Positions 1 to 8,017 of a stretch of 31,353 nt of DNA are shown here, in pieces. The first letter of the stretch is position 1. The number at the start of each line of letters is the position of its first letter. The stretch is from a virus, in the IMG/VR virus record IMGVR_UViG_3300012359_000042, positions 1 to 31,353 of that record; one strand, given 5' to 3'. Made by a program: the position numbers and the translations under genes. The notes beneath the pieces were generated by a model, which saw nothing but the letters and a program-made list of their open reading frames with translations, had not been told where the DNA came from and did no database searches.

Positions 1-246
1 CGCCACGTAGACCTCGTCGCCTTCCTCGACCTGGGTGGAGAACTGCGACGTCATCACGTACAAGCCGCCGCCGCCGTCGTTCGCCAGCTCCGGGCCGCCA
101 ACGTAAAAGTTGTACCCGCTCGACGACTGTCCCTGCCCAGGAAGCGGCAACGTCGCGATGGTGACTTCCAAGTCACCCGCCTTCGCCGTGTACACGCACT
201 GGGCACTGCCGGGCTCAACCGCCTTGAAAAACGTGCGCAACGGCAT
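1..246 (-). CDS. Partial small phage protein downstream of capsid
   Basis: Only the first 82 residues are visible; the frame runs off the left edge. The ATG at 246 has a GGAGG ribosome-binding site 5 bases upstream, which fixes the start. The peptide begins MPLRTFFKAVEPGSAQCVY and has a Gly/Ser-rich middle (QGQSSSGYNFYVGG) followed by a run of glycines, then alternating polar and hydrophobic residues suggestive of beta strands. Its place right after the capsid gene suggests a head or head-tail accessory protein, but I recognise no family. Confidence 0.7.
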   Translation of the reverse strand, partial: MPLRTFFKAVEPGSAQCVYTAKAGDLEVTIATLPLPGQGQSSSGYNFYVGGPELANDGGGGLYVMTSQFSTQVEEGDEVYVA

Positions 247-284
247 GTCCACCTCCGAGTCAGATACCCGATTGTAGACATGAA

Positions 285-317
285 GCCGCCCCCCCGGTTC
301 AGGACCAGGGGGGCGGC
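285..317 (-). terminator. GC hairpin after the capsid gene
   Basis: A 10-base-pair stem of GCCGCCCCCC against GGGGGGCGGC, extended inward by GGT/ACC past one mismatch, with a 5-base loop. It lies between the capsid stop at 341 and the next minus-strand start at 246. There is no T tract, as is common for actinobacterial terminators; it could equally stabilise the capsid mRNA 3' end. Confidence 0.55.
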
Positions 318-340
318 GACAGTCCCCAGTGACTGCGAGC

Positions 341-1900
341 CTACAGGACAGACAGAAGCCTGAAAGCGTTCGGAACCAGGATCTTGGAGTTGTTGAACCA
401 GATCGCCAGGATGCCGCGCTGACCGACGGGGAACCGGTTCGTCGGGCCGAACAGGTGCGGGATCAGCTCGATGCCCATACCGATACGGTCCACGATCAGG
501 AACTGGCTGAAGTCACCCTGAAGCAGAACCAGGGAACCAGAAGTGATCGCGCTCGTCATCGTGGACAGCTCGTACGCCGGGTAGCCGTTGAACGTCGCCG
601 GGGTACCAGCCGAAGGCCGCACCCACGAGTCAAACGCGGCCGAAGCCAGCGCCTGGAAAAGCTGCCGGAACCGGTTGAAAGTCGTCTTGCTCGCCACGTA
701 CGCCGACTGCTGCCGGAACCGGGGGGGCATCACGTTCTCCAGGTTGTACAGGTCACCAATCGCCAGCGTCGCCGTGCCCGCCGTGTTCACCAGCGAACCG
801 GCCGACTGGTCGTGCAGCGTGGTGACGACACCGTTGGCGTTCGGGGCGGTGCCGTTGCCCAGGGCGAACGAGGTGGCTTCCTCAACGTCCTTGGCATCCA
901 TCAGCAGGTTCGTCATCTGGCTGCGCAGCGCGCCCCAGGAAACGTCCAGCTCGATGTTGAACGGCACGAAACCCTGCACCCGCGTGGTGCGGACGTTGGG
1001 CTGCACCAGCAGCGGGTCACCGGTCGCGGCCTCAGTACCTTCAGCCACACGGTTGACGACCACGCCAGCGGACGTCACACCGTCCCATTCCTTACCGGTG
1101 ACCTGCTCGACCCGGCTGATCTGCCGGAGCGGGTTGATAGCACCGTTCGAAGAAAGAATCACGGTCGGGTCGAGCTGGAACGGCACCGCAAAACCGCCAG
1201 CGGAGTCCACACCAAGCTGAAGGGCTCGGGACTCCTCCGTGGACAGGCCGTTCACCGACAGCTTGCCGAGCATCTTGCCGAACGCCCGGTCGTACACCGG
1301 AGACCCGGTGACCAGCACGCGCCGGGCCAGGGTGCCCTGCTCGTCATCCACCCGGTCCAGCAGATTCGCGACCGTGGACTGGCAGTCCTCCCGGGACTTC
1401 GGCCCGGCGTAACGCACCATTTCGATGGCCCGCATGGCGTGCTCACGCATCAGCACCGGAACCTCATCGAAGTTGTGCGCCCGCTGCCGGATCGCGGTCA
1501 GGTCGAAAACCTGCTCCGAACGCATCGGGTTGTAGAGTGCGGGGGCATTGTTGCCGTTGGCCTGGCGGTAAGTCGGGGCGGTGCGCGAACCGGGACCGAA
1601 ACCAGCCGGAACCTGCTGGTAGCCGTTGGTCTCGCCGTAACCGATCCCGGCGTTGCCGGTGCCCTCGGTGTAGCCCTGAAGCTCAGGGTTTTCGAGAATG
1701 GTCCGCAGGTACTCCGACCGGGCCGTCGCGTCCTTAATGGCACGCTGGTGAATGACCAGCTCCTGCTGAAGAGCGCTCCACTCGGTCCTGGTGTCATCAG
1801 GAAGCTCCGCGCCCATGTTCTCGGCGTCGATTTCCTGAAGACGATGCTGGACCTCGCCGAGCCGCGCCTGCCGCTGGTCGATGGACATAAGGTCTGCCAT
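341..1900 (-). CDS. Internal start: stand-alone major capsid protein (519 aa)
   Basis: Within the protease-capsid frame, ATG at 1900 (MADLMSIDQRQ) is preceded by AGGAG at 1912-1908 with a 7-base spacer, a textbook ribosome-binding site. Translation from here would make a 519-residue capsid precursor: an N-terminal helical scaffold domain (residues about 1-75, Glu/Gln/Arg-rich), then the HK97-like shell domain. This would solve the stoichiometry problem of a 1:1 protease-capsid fusion. The start is inferred from the sequence; no expression is shown. Confidence 0.7.
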   Translation of the reverse strand: MADLMSIDQRQARLGEVQHRLQEIDAENMGAELPDDTRTEWSALQQELVIHQRAIKDATARSEYLRTILENPELQGYTEGTGNAGIGYGETNGYQQVPAGFGPGSRTAPTYRQANGNNAPALYNPMRSEQVFDLTAIRQRAHNFDEVPVLMREHAMRAIEMVRYAGPKSREDCQSTVANLLDRVDDEQGTLARRVLVTGSPVYDRAFGKMLGKLSVNGLSTEESRALQLGVDSAGGFAVPFQLDPTVILSSNGAINPLRQISRVEQVTGKEWDGVTSAGVVVNRVAEGTEAATGDPLLVQPNVRTTRVQGFVPFNIELDVSWGALRSQMTNLLMDAKDVEEATSFALGNGTAPNANGVVTTLHDQSAGSLVNTAGTATLAIGDLYNLENVMPPRFRQQSAYVASKTTFNRFRQLFQALASAAFDSWVRPSAGTPATFNGYPAYELSTMTSAITSGSLVLLQGDFSQFLIVDRIGMGIELIPHLFGPTNRFPVGQRGILAIWFNNSKILVPNAFRLLSVL

Positions 1901-3829
1901 CGTTTCGCTCCTGTTTGTAGTACTGGTATGTGCCGGGTGCGGCTGCGGCCCTGGCGTGGCGGCTGCGGACCCAGTGCTTGCGTCTGCGTTACGCGGGACG
2001 GCGGCGGCTGGCTTCCTGCCGGAACTGCTAGAACCCTTTGTACCACTCTTTGCCGCCTGAATGGCGCGTTCGTGCGCCTCCAGGTGCGCCTTTGCCGCCG
2101 TGGAGTTCACCAGGCCCTGGGTATTGCCGAGCCGCCCAAGCGCCGAACTAACCCCGGCCGCGTTCGGCGGGTCACCCGGCTTGTAGTGATGCGGAAGCGC
2201 CCACGTGGATTGCAGCTTCGAATCACCGTTACGGCGGCCAGCGCAAACAGCAGCAAAAAACTTCGCCGGATCATTCGCAGCCGAACCCGCGGACCACACC
2301 TTTCCGGCGTCCCACGCGGAAGTGTCCACACTTCCGCCGCGGTGACTGCCATCAGCGGGGTCATCGCCAACGTCGGGAGCGGAACGGGTGTCAGTGTCCT
2401 CCGGCGGGCTCGACTTCGCGCCGATACTCGTCGGCATGCCCAGGTCGTCAGTGTCAGACTGCTTCCCGTTCTTCTTCTTCTTCTTGCCGGCCCGGCCCGA
2501 GGTACCCGGTTCGTGGTCGTGGTCGTGCATCGCGTCGCCCTGGTGTTCGTGCTCGTGGCCGTGCATTCCGTCACTGTTGTCGTCAGGGCCGGCGTAGGCG
2601 TTGTGGTTATGTGCATGCGCGCCGGTGTGCGGCCCGTGGGTGGCAACCGTCGTGTCACGTTCCGGTGCCGGGCTGCCCATGTCATCCGCCGCGGGAGCAA
2701 CAGCGGCCCGCTCGGCTTCGTCCTGGGTGCCTGCGCCTGAATGGGAAGTCATTCCTGCTGCTCCTGTCACCACCGCTGGGTACGTCTTGTTATCCGCCGC
2801 CGTGGACGCGCCAGCGTCTTCAATGTGCGCCCGCAGGTGCGCCTTCGCCTTCTGCTTACTGTCGGTCGGGAACCCTTCAATGGTGTCGGCCTTCAGTAGT
2901 GCGTTCCGGGCGGCGATAAGGTTCGCCGGGCCGGGCGTGCCATCGTCACCGACGTGGTGGTGCGGCAAGTGCCCGTGCTCAGGCATGTACATGCCGCCCT
3001 TTTCAGCACCAGCGGCCTGGTCAGCAAGGGCGTACAGCGACTGCATGTGTTCCCACGACGTGGGGAACTTCATCTTGCCGATTTCAGCTTTGACGTGGTA
3101 GTCGGTGGTGGACACGTCGGTGTGGTGAACCGGCACACCGGTGCGGCTAGATCCGTTCAACTCGACGACCTCCCGGGCGGCCTGCTCGGGGTCGTACCCG
3201 CCGCGGACCATGGCTGCTAGTTCCCTCGCCCGGACTCCGACGATCTCCGCTGTGACGAACGCCGGGATCGGCGTCGGCCCGTACTCGATGAGGGCGATTT
3301 CCCTTCGGGTCACCAGCGTCAGCTCGCCGTTGCGGTCCGGCTTGTACTGCGAAAGGCCAGACCTTTCCGGGTCGCTTTGGACAAACACGCCGGTGTAGCT
3401 CATGCCCTTCAGCGCACCGGATTCGATGGCGGTGAGGATGCGGTCGTTGTCCGGCCCCCGGTCGTACCGGGTGACGGTGTACAGGCCCTTCCTGTCCGGC
3501 TTTATTTCCAGCGGCTTGCCCAACGGCACCGACCACATGTCCGACGGGGTGCCGTCCAGCGACTTGGCGTGGTTGTACACCGAGAAAATCTGGTCTGCCC
3601 GGTCGGAAAGAGAACGGTCAAACGACGCCGGGTGGTTCTGCTCGTTGTAGTGCCCGTCCTGGTCTACGATCTCCGACGGCGTGTTGAACACCGCGGCGTA
3701 AGCGACCACGTCCCGGCCCGTTCCGCCCTTACGGATGTGAATGTCCTCCAGGACGTGAGCCCGGGTGATGGTGACAGAACGGTCGCCGTCCAGCGCACGG
3801 CGCACCTTACGTGCGCTGTCAGTGCTCAT
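341..3829 (-). CDS. Fused HK97-type prohead protease and major capsid protein
   Basis: A 1162-residue polyprotein. Residues about 20-200 match an HK97 (U35) prohead protease: candidate catalytic His87 (NHAKS) and Ser144 (GMSYTGVF), then the typical strand EIALIEYGPTPIPAFV. Residues about 250-640 are a long linker with two LPHH-type modules (285-336 and 543-587), a His-rich stretch (399-439) and a KKKKK patch at 449-453. From Met644 onward comes a coiled-coil scaffold (delta-like) segment and an HK97-fold capsid domain with the typical ending (GILAIWFNNSKILVPNAFRLL). GGAGGG lies 4 bases before ATG 3829, and the gene overlaps the portal stop by 11 bases. Known families usually encode protease and capsid separately; here they share one frame, with an internal start that could release capsid alone. 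Confidence 0.92.
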   Translation of the reverse strand: MSTDSARKVRRALDGDRSVTITRAHVLEDIHIRKGGTGRDVVAYAAVFNTPSEIVDQDGHYNEQNHPASFDRSLSDRADQIFSVYNHAKSLDGTPSDMWSVPLGKPLEIKPDRKGLYTVTRYDRGPDNDRILTAIESGALKGMSYTGVFVQSDPERSGLSQYKPDRNGELTLVTRREIALIEYGPTPIPAFVTAEIVGVRARELAAMVRGGYDPEQAAREVVELNGSSRTGVPVHHTDVSTTDYHVKAEIGKMKFPTSWEHMQSLYALADQAAGAEKGGMYMPEHGHLPHHHVGDDGTPGPANLIAARNALLKADTIEGFPTDSKQKAKAHLRAHIEDAGASTAADNKTYPAVVTGAAGMTSHSGAGTQDEAERAAVAPAADDMGSPAPERDTTVATHGPHTGAHAHNHNAYAGPDDNSDGMHGHEHEHQGDAMHDHDHEPGTSGRAGKKKKKNGKQSDTDDLGMPTSIGAKSSPPEDTDTRSAPDVGDDPADGSHRGGSVDTSAWDAGKVWSAGSAANDPAKFFAAVCAGRRNGDSKLQSTWALPHHYKPGDPPNAAGVSSALGRLGNTQGLVNSTAAKAHLEAHERAIQAAKSGTKGSSSSGRKPAAAVPRNADASTGSAAATPGPQPHPAHTSTTNRSETMADLMSIDQRQARLGEVQHRLQEIDAENMGAELPDDTRTEWSALQQELVIHQRAIKDATARSEYLRTILENPELQGYTEGTGNAGIGYGETNGYQQVPAGFGPGSRTAPTYRQANGNNAPALYNPMRSEQVFDLTAIRQRAHNFDEVPVLMREHAMRAIEMVRYAGPKSREDCQSTVANLLDRVDDEQGTLARRVLVTGSPVYDRAFGKMLGKLSVNGLSTEESRALQLGVDSAGGFAVPFQLDPTVILSSNGAINPLRQISRVEQVTGKEWDGVTSAGVVVNRVAEGTEAATGDPLLVQPNVRTTRVQGFVPFNIELDVSWGALRSQMTNLLMDAKDVEEATSFALGNGTAPNANGVVTTLHDQSAGSLVNTAGTATLAIGDLYNLENVMPPRFRQQSAYVASKTTFNRFRQLFQALASAAFDSWVRPSAGTPATFNGYPAYELSTMTSAITSGSLVLLQGDFSQFLIVDRIGMGIELIPHLFGPTNRFPVGQRGILAIWFNNSKILVPNAFRLLSVL

Positions 3830-5603
3830 CCGGCCCTCCGATGGCAGCCTTTCCGTTAGAGCTAACCGTAACTGGTATATGGCGCTTTGGCTTTAGCACC
3901 ACAGGTTCTGAGTTCGCATCAGCGGGATGCGCCGCTTCCAGCGCATCCAGTTCGGCGCCTTCCACCTCGTAATGCTTACGAAGGTGACGGGCAAGCCGCT
4001 GCGCGTGCTGCGCAGCCGATTCCAGGTGATTATCAATATGGTCCTGGTTGAACTCGGCGTTCTCCGGCGTAGTCGAATCCCGCAAATGCGACAGATGCCT
4101 GCGCGCGTGCGCCAGGTCATGAGACACAGTCTCCAGCAGATGCGCCGTTGAACTCTCAACATGGTCAGAGCCGTCCACGTGATCAGGGCTGGCCGGTGTT
4201 TTCGTCTTCCCGCGCGACACCGGAACCAGGTCAATCACCGGCCGGGACTTCGCCAGTTGCGGCAAGCCAGGCTTCTGCGGCTCAGACGGCACTGACGAAC
4301 CCGGCGGCTGCAACTGCACCGACAGCAGCCCCGTGTGCTTCAGCATGCTCACATCGTTGTTAGCGACCGCCTTGATCACCGAATCCGGCTCGAAGCCTTC
4401 CCGCACCAGCTCGGTGATCGTGGATGCCTGCGATTGCGCGACAGCAGCGATATCTTTCGCGTCTTCCCGCATGAACGGCACCCGCGCGTCGAACCACAGG
4501 TTCGCCCCAGGTGGCACCTCCATGATGGATTCCAGCGCCGCCGACACTGTCATCCACAGGTGATACATGGTGCCGTCGGAGAACCGCCTCCGGGCTGAAT
4601 TGAAGTTCCCCGCGTTCAGCGACGATCCCTGAAGTCCCTCGGAGAAGCCCACCCAGGACGGCGGCACGCCCGCTGCCGCAGCCAGGCGGGATTCGCCTTT
4701 ACCTTGCGTTGCGGCGAAGTCGAGCTGCTGGAAGTCCTTGCCGACCGTGACCGGATCGGCGCCGCCACCAAGGTAGAGGGTCTTGTAGGCATTGAACGCG
4801 CCCTTGTGTTCCTCCTCCATCAGGGCCTTGAACTTCGTCACCATGTCAATCGGGATCGTTGGGTCGAACTTGATCGCCAGGTTCGGGGTCGCGGCGTTTT
4901 GGAAAAAACGGGCCTTATGCTCAACTGCGAGCGAATCACCCTGAACTTCCCGAATACAGGCGGTCAGCCACGACATGCCCAGGAACTGAAAGTTCGGGTC
5001 CGGCTGCGAAGCGTAATGCGCAACCTCATTCGGGAAGAAGAACTTCGCCCGGCCCGACCGCGGCCAGTAGGCGTACCCGGCGACCTCCACGTCTTCGGCG
5101 TCCATCGGGAAATCGGCGTCAAGCTGGGAGCCCAGAATGATCGTCACCAGGTCAGGACGGAGCCTGGCCAGCCGGTCACCCCGGGGCCGGACAATGTAGG
5201 AGTTACCCGCGATGGAGTTGTCAATTTCCATCCGGGCAAGCAGGTTAGCGGTCAGGCCACCGGGCCACGGGTGCTCCAGCACCGACAAGTCCGGGGAGCC
5301 GAACAGGTCACCGGGGTCGGAGCCCTTGAACCGGGTCCACTGGAACCTGATCTGGGAGAATGCCTGCATCCTCGCTTGCACCAGCGCGAACACGGCGGTG
5401 TTGCCGTGATGAGCAGCGATGGTGGAGCCGACGATCCGTTCCTCTTTGACGTTGCCCATCGTCGTCTGGATCAACGGGTACGTCAGGCCACCGAATTCGA
5501 ACAGGGCGGACCATTCGTCCACGTTCAGGGACATGTCACGCTGCGACGGCGCGGCCGAATACCGCCTGGCCATCTTCGCGTTGACGCGCTCCAGAACGCC
5601 CAT
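3819..5603 (-). CDS. Phage portal protein, HK97 type
   Basis: 594 residues. The N-terminal two thirds carries the pattern of HK97-type portal proteins: an opening QTTMGNV/RIVGSTIAAHHGNTAVFALVQ region, the conserved region around NSYIVRPRGDRLARL, and GVPPSWVGFSEGLQGSSLN near residue 320, followed by DGTMYHLWMTVSAALE. The portal forms the dodecameric DNA entry ring and binds terminase. The C-terminal ~170 residues are an added low-complexity and helical tail rich in His and Arg (HDLAHARRHLSHLRD). It lies directly upstream of the protease and overlaps it by 11 bases; the upstream gene stops 8 bases before. The ribosome-binding site is poor (a G run 10 bases upstream), so translation is probably coupled. 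Confidence 0.92.
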   Translation of the reverse strand: MGVLERVNAKMARRYSAAPSQRDMSLNVDEWSALFEFGGLTYPLIQTTMGNVKEERIVGSTIAAHHGNTAVFALVQARMQAFSQIRFQWTRFKGSDPGDLFGSPDLSVLEHPWPGGLTANLLARMEIDNSIAGNSYIVRPRGDRLARLRPDLVTIILGSQLDADFPMDAEDVEVAGYAYWPRSGRAKFFFPNEVAHYASQPDPNFQFLGMSWLTACIREVQGDSLAVEHKARFFQNAATPNLAIKFDPTIPIDMVTKFKALMEEEHKGAFNAYKTLYLGGGADPVTVGKDFQQLDFAATQGKGESRLAAAAGVPPSWVGFSEGLQGSSLNAGNFNSARRRFSDGTMYHLWMTVSAALESIMEVPPGANLWFDARVPFMREDAKDIAAVAQSQASTITELVREGFEPDSVIKAVANNDVSMLKHTGLLSVQLQPPGSSVPSEPQKPGLPQLAKSRPVIDLVPVSRGKTKTPASPDHVDGSDHVESSTAHLLETVSHDLAHARRHLSHLRDSTTPENAEFNQDHIDNHLESAAQHAQRLARHLRKHYEVEGAELDALEAAHPADANSEPVVLKPKRHIPVTVSSNGKAAIGGPDEH

Positions 5604-5610
5604 TTACGGC

Positions 5611-5874
5611 TTACCCCCCGGTGTTACGTGCGGCCTTCATCTCGCGGACGGTTTTGGTGTCAGCACGTGCGGCGGTCCACCCCTCCGCGAACGACAAGGC
5701 CATCCACACGGCGGCGAACCACACCACGGTGAACGTTTTCGCGACCACCCAGCCGAAAGTGAAAAGTGTCACCGCCAGAAGCCGGGCAACAGTCTCGATG
5801 AAACTGACTTCACGGGCACGGGCGGTGACGTCTTCGTGGTCCACCCGCTCCAGAAATGCCGTCATTGAGGTCAT
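5611..5874 (-). CDS. Small membrane protein between terminase and portal
   Basis: 87 residues with one or two hydrophobic segments (ARLLAVTLFTFGWVVA and FTVVWFAAVWMALSFA, about residues 30-62), flanked by charged ends. A single-pass or hairpin membrane protein is likely. No Shine-Dalgarno is visible before ATG 5874; an internal ATG four codons in is an alternative. A stable hairpin sits just upstream, so this gene may have its own leaderless transcript or be read through from terminase. Function unknown. Confidence 0.75.
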   Translation of the reverse strand: MTSMTAFLERVDHEDVTARAREVSFIETVARLLAVTLFTFGWVVAKTFTVVWFAAVWMALSFAEGWTAARADTKTVREMKAARNTGG

Positions 5875-5883
5875 AAAAGCATG

Positions 5884-5925
5884 CTAGTCGCCTGGACAGG
5901 CCAGGGCACCTGTTCAGGCGACTAG
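5884..5925 (-). terminator. Long hairpin between small head genes
   Basis: A 16-base-pair stem (CTAGTCGCCTG.ACAG against its complement, one G-U pair) with a 10-base loop lies between the small gene ending at 5938 and the membrane-protein gene starting at 5874. In the minus-strand transcript it is followed by a weak TTTT. It may attenuate transcription into the portal-capsid genes or protect RNA ends. Confidence 0.6.
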
Positions 5926-5937
5926 GTCTAGCGCGGA

Positions 5938-6144
5938 TTAACTGCGGCCGGAATGCTTATACGAGTCGTAAGCGGGCTTGCCCGATCCGCCGGCCGGCGG
6001 GTTGTGGGACATGTCGTCGTAGCTGACACCCGACACGGTGCCAACCTGCGTGTCCTGGGATGCCTGCTGGGCAAGCCAGGCGGCGTCGCCGTTCGGGTCG
6101 GAATGCGGTCCGATCTGGCCGAGTTCGCCCTTAGGGTCAGGCAT
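5938..6144 (-). CDS. Small hydrophilic protein in head operon
   Basis: 68 residues from ATG 6144 (MPDPKGELGQIGPHSDPNG), chosen because GGAGG lies 5 bases upstream; a GTG at 6156 would place the start inside that site. The protein is Gly, Pro and Ser-rich, likely unstructured, and ends DSYKHSGRS. No recognised domain. Its place between terminase and portal suggests a minor head-assembly role, but this is only by position. Confidence 0.7.
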   Translation of the reverse strand: MPDPKGELGQIGPHSDPNGDAAWLAQQASQDTQVGTVSGVSYDDMSHNPPAGGSGKPAYDSYKHSGRS

Positions 6145-6175
6145 TGGAACCTCCACGTTGCTTGTTGGGCTCAGC

Positions 6176-6337
6176 CTACACGCGCATGGATTTGCCGTAC
6201 CGGTAGCGATTCTTGAGCTGCAACGCCTTCGCCAGGTACGCCGCTGACTCCTCCAGGGTGACGCCTGTGCTGTTCGACTGGAACAGGAGCTTCCTTATTC
6301 GAATCGCCGTCATTACGTCCTGCCGGGTGAGGATCAA
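6176..6337 (-). CDS. Small basic protein, probable TTG start
   Basis: 53 residues if started at TTG 6337, which has GGAGGT 7 bases upstream; ATG 6313 is an alternative. The visible sequence (ILTRQDVMTAIRIRKLLFQ, then TGVTLEESAAYLAKALQLKNRYRYGKSMRV) is helical and basic. An open frame continues upstream to 6493 but that part looks like antisense noise. Function unknown; it lies between terminase large subunit and portal. Confidence 0.6.
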   Translation of the reverse strand: MILTRQDVMTAIRIRKLLFQSNSTGVTLEESAAYLAKALQLKNRYRYGKSMRV

Positions 6338-6342
6338 CGTGG

Positions 6343-6483
6343 TCACCTCCGGTAGTATTCTGTGGTAGACTGGAAGTCCGCCGGGGTCACAGTACCGTCG
6401 GCGATCAACACGACAAACCAAGCCGTTCCGTCCCCGGCCAACCCCAGCGACTGGCCAACACAGCCCAACCCCCGTCCGGCCAT
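6343..6483 (-). CDS. Candidate small protein after terminase
   Basis: 46 residues from ATG 6483 (MAGRGLGCVGQSLGLAGDG, then WFVVLIADGTVTPADF, ending TTEYYRR). It fills the gap between the terminase stop and the next start, and its TGA falls inside the next gene's ribosome-binding site, a common arrangement for coupled phage genes. A GTG one codon earlier is possible. GGAG is 14 bases upstream, too far to be convincing. No family recognised. Confidence 0.45.
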   Translation of the reverse strand: MAGRGLGCVGQSLGLAGDGTAWFVVLIADGTVTPADFQSTTEYYRR

Positions 6484-6511
6484 CACTGGCCATCCCGCTC
6501 CGGCGTTCCCA

Positions 6512-8017
6512 TCAAGAAAGGAAAAATGGTTCCGGCGGGTTCTTTTCGCCGAATGTGACCAGGCCATGCAGCGCCAGCGTCACTGACACCAGCGGCGTTA
6601 TGTCATACCCGGGAGCCGGAAGCCACCCCCATGCCTGGGCGATAGGACGAGTTCTCGCACCTTCCACGGCACGGTTCAATGGCACCTGATCCGGATGTCC
6701 CAAACCGCCATTGGTCACCAGGTTGGCGAAATCGCCACAACTTTGCGCGTACGCACGGCTGGTGGTCAGGACCAGGCGGTGCTTACCGAATGGCGTCGGC
6801 TTATCATCGGCGAGGGTGATGAGCCCGCGGTTCCGCAAGTGCTGCTCGAACGCTCCGCCGGGACCGGCCGGGTTCACCACAACAGCTACCGGGTTCCGCC
6901 GTTCAACGAGGCCCATAATGCGATCCAGCACCCACCCGGTACCAGGCAAATGCTCAACCAGTTCCACGTGCGGCAGTCCGTCATCCCTCCACGTCGCGAT
7001 GCCAATGGCAGAAACCGCGGAATCAGGCGAAACATCCACCCCGACGGCGACAATCCGGGCCATACCAGCCTGGGAACCGCCAAGCCCGTTCCAAAGCGGC
7101 ACCGACAGTGGGGCCGCGCCTTCTTCAGGGAGGTCCCACCAGCCCATACGTTCCCGGCAAAATTCGGACACAGGCAGGGCTCTGCGTTCGGCCTTGATGT
7201 ATTCAAAGCTGAGTCCGGTGCCGTTCGAGCGGCGCTTCCCGAGCGCGGGATTCGCTTGCGCCCAGTAGTCCGGTTTGTCGCAGCCGCACCCCACAGCAGT
7301 TTTCACATGGGTACAGCGGTCACCGGCGTCGCAAGCCATCACCGGGTCAGGGGCGCACCATTCCAGCCACGCAGCGGTGGGTTCACCGCCAGCGCGGCCA
7401 CGGTCGCGGAGATCACGCAGCACCTCCGACTCCGCCATCCCGGCGGAGGAGCCGTATAGCACCTGCGGGTCGGGTTGCGCGGACATCGTTGGCAACAGCG
7501 CACCGAGATGGGCTGGCTTCAAGAACATGCCCTCGTCGAGAACAACCTTGTTACCGGACAGGCCACGGCCACCACCCTTGGTTCTGGTACGGAAGATAAC
7601 CCGGGCACCTGTTTTCAGTTCAATGGCTTCTTCGCCGTGGTTCCGGACGATTTTCTTGACGTCCTGGCGGAGCAGGTCGGAGTTGGTGATCAGGTCCACC
7701 ATCAACCTGAATACTTCCATTGCAGTGCCGAACTCATGTGCTGAATAAACCACCAGGCGTTCATTCATATAGAACAGCCAGCCATTTATTGCCATAATTT
7801 CCAAGGCGGTTTTAATGTTCTGGCGACCGCATACAATGCCCACCTCAAAGGCGGCGGACCGGCCACCGTATTTCTTCGCGAAAATGGCATCTAGTGCGAG
7901 TCTTTGCTCTGGATCAGGAGTAAAACCGGCAGCTTCATTCAGTTCGGCAATGGCATCGCCGAACGTTTTATCGTATTCAGGCACCCAATAATGGGTAGGC
8001 GGGGTAAGGCCCTGCAT
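6512..8017 (-). CDS. terL: Terminase large subunit
   Basis: 501 residues. ATPase domain: Walker A-like CGRQNIKT (residues 63-70), the strand RLVVYSAHEFGTA, then Walker B VVLDEG (158-163) preceded by GGGRGLSGN. The nuclease-like domain begins near IVAVGVDVSPDSAVS (about 305), whose Asp residues fit the RNase H fold. It cuts and pumps concatemeric DNA into the prohead through the portal. The start ATG follows the small-subunit TAA with no gap, with AGGG upstream. Length is normal for the family. Confidence 0.93.
   Translation of the reverse strand: MQGLTPPTHYWVPEYDKTFGDAIAELNEAAGFTPDPEQRLALDAIFAKKYGGRSAAFEVGIVCGRQNIKTALEIMAINGWLFYMNERLVVYSAHEFGTAMEVFRLMVDLITNSDLLRQDVKKIVRNHGEEAIELKTGARVIFRTRTKGGGRGLSGNKVVLDEGMFLKPAHLGALLPTMSAQPDPQVLYGSSAGMAESEVLRDLRDRGRAGGEPTAAWLEWCAPDPVMACDAGDRCTHVKTAVGCGCDKPDYWAQANPALGKRRSNGTGLSFEYIKAERRALPVSEFCRERMGWWDLPEEGAAPLSVPLWNGLGGSQAGMARIVAVGVDVSPDSAVSAIGIATWRDDGLPHVELVEHLPGTGWVLDRIMGLVERRNPVAVVVNPAGPGGAFEQHLRNRGLITLADDKPTPFGKHRLVLTTSRAYAQSCGDFANLVTNGGLGHPDQVPLNRAVEGARTRPIAQAWGWLPAPGYDITPLVSVTLALHGLVTFGEKNPPEPFFLS

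Noticed and set aside
329-2740. Long plus-strand frame of 803 codons opposite the capsid gene
   Set aside because: It is exactly antisense to the protease-capsid gene, whose domains are recognisable; low-complexity, no ribosome-binding site.
3870-3882. TGGTATAT resembling the leaderless promoter
   Set aside because: Lies inside the portal coding sequence, antisense, with no gene starting nearby.
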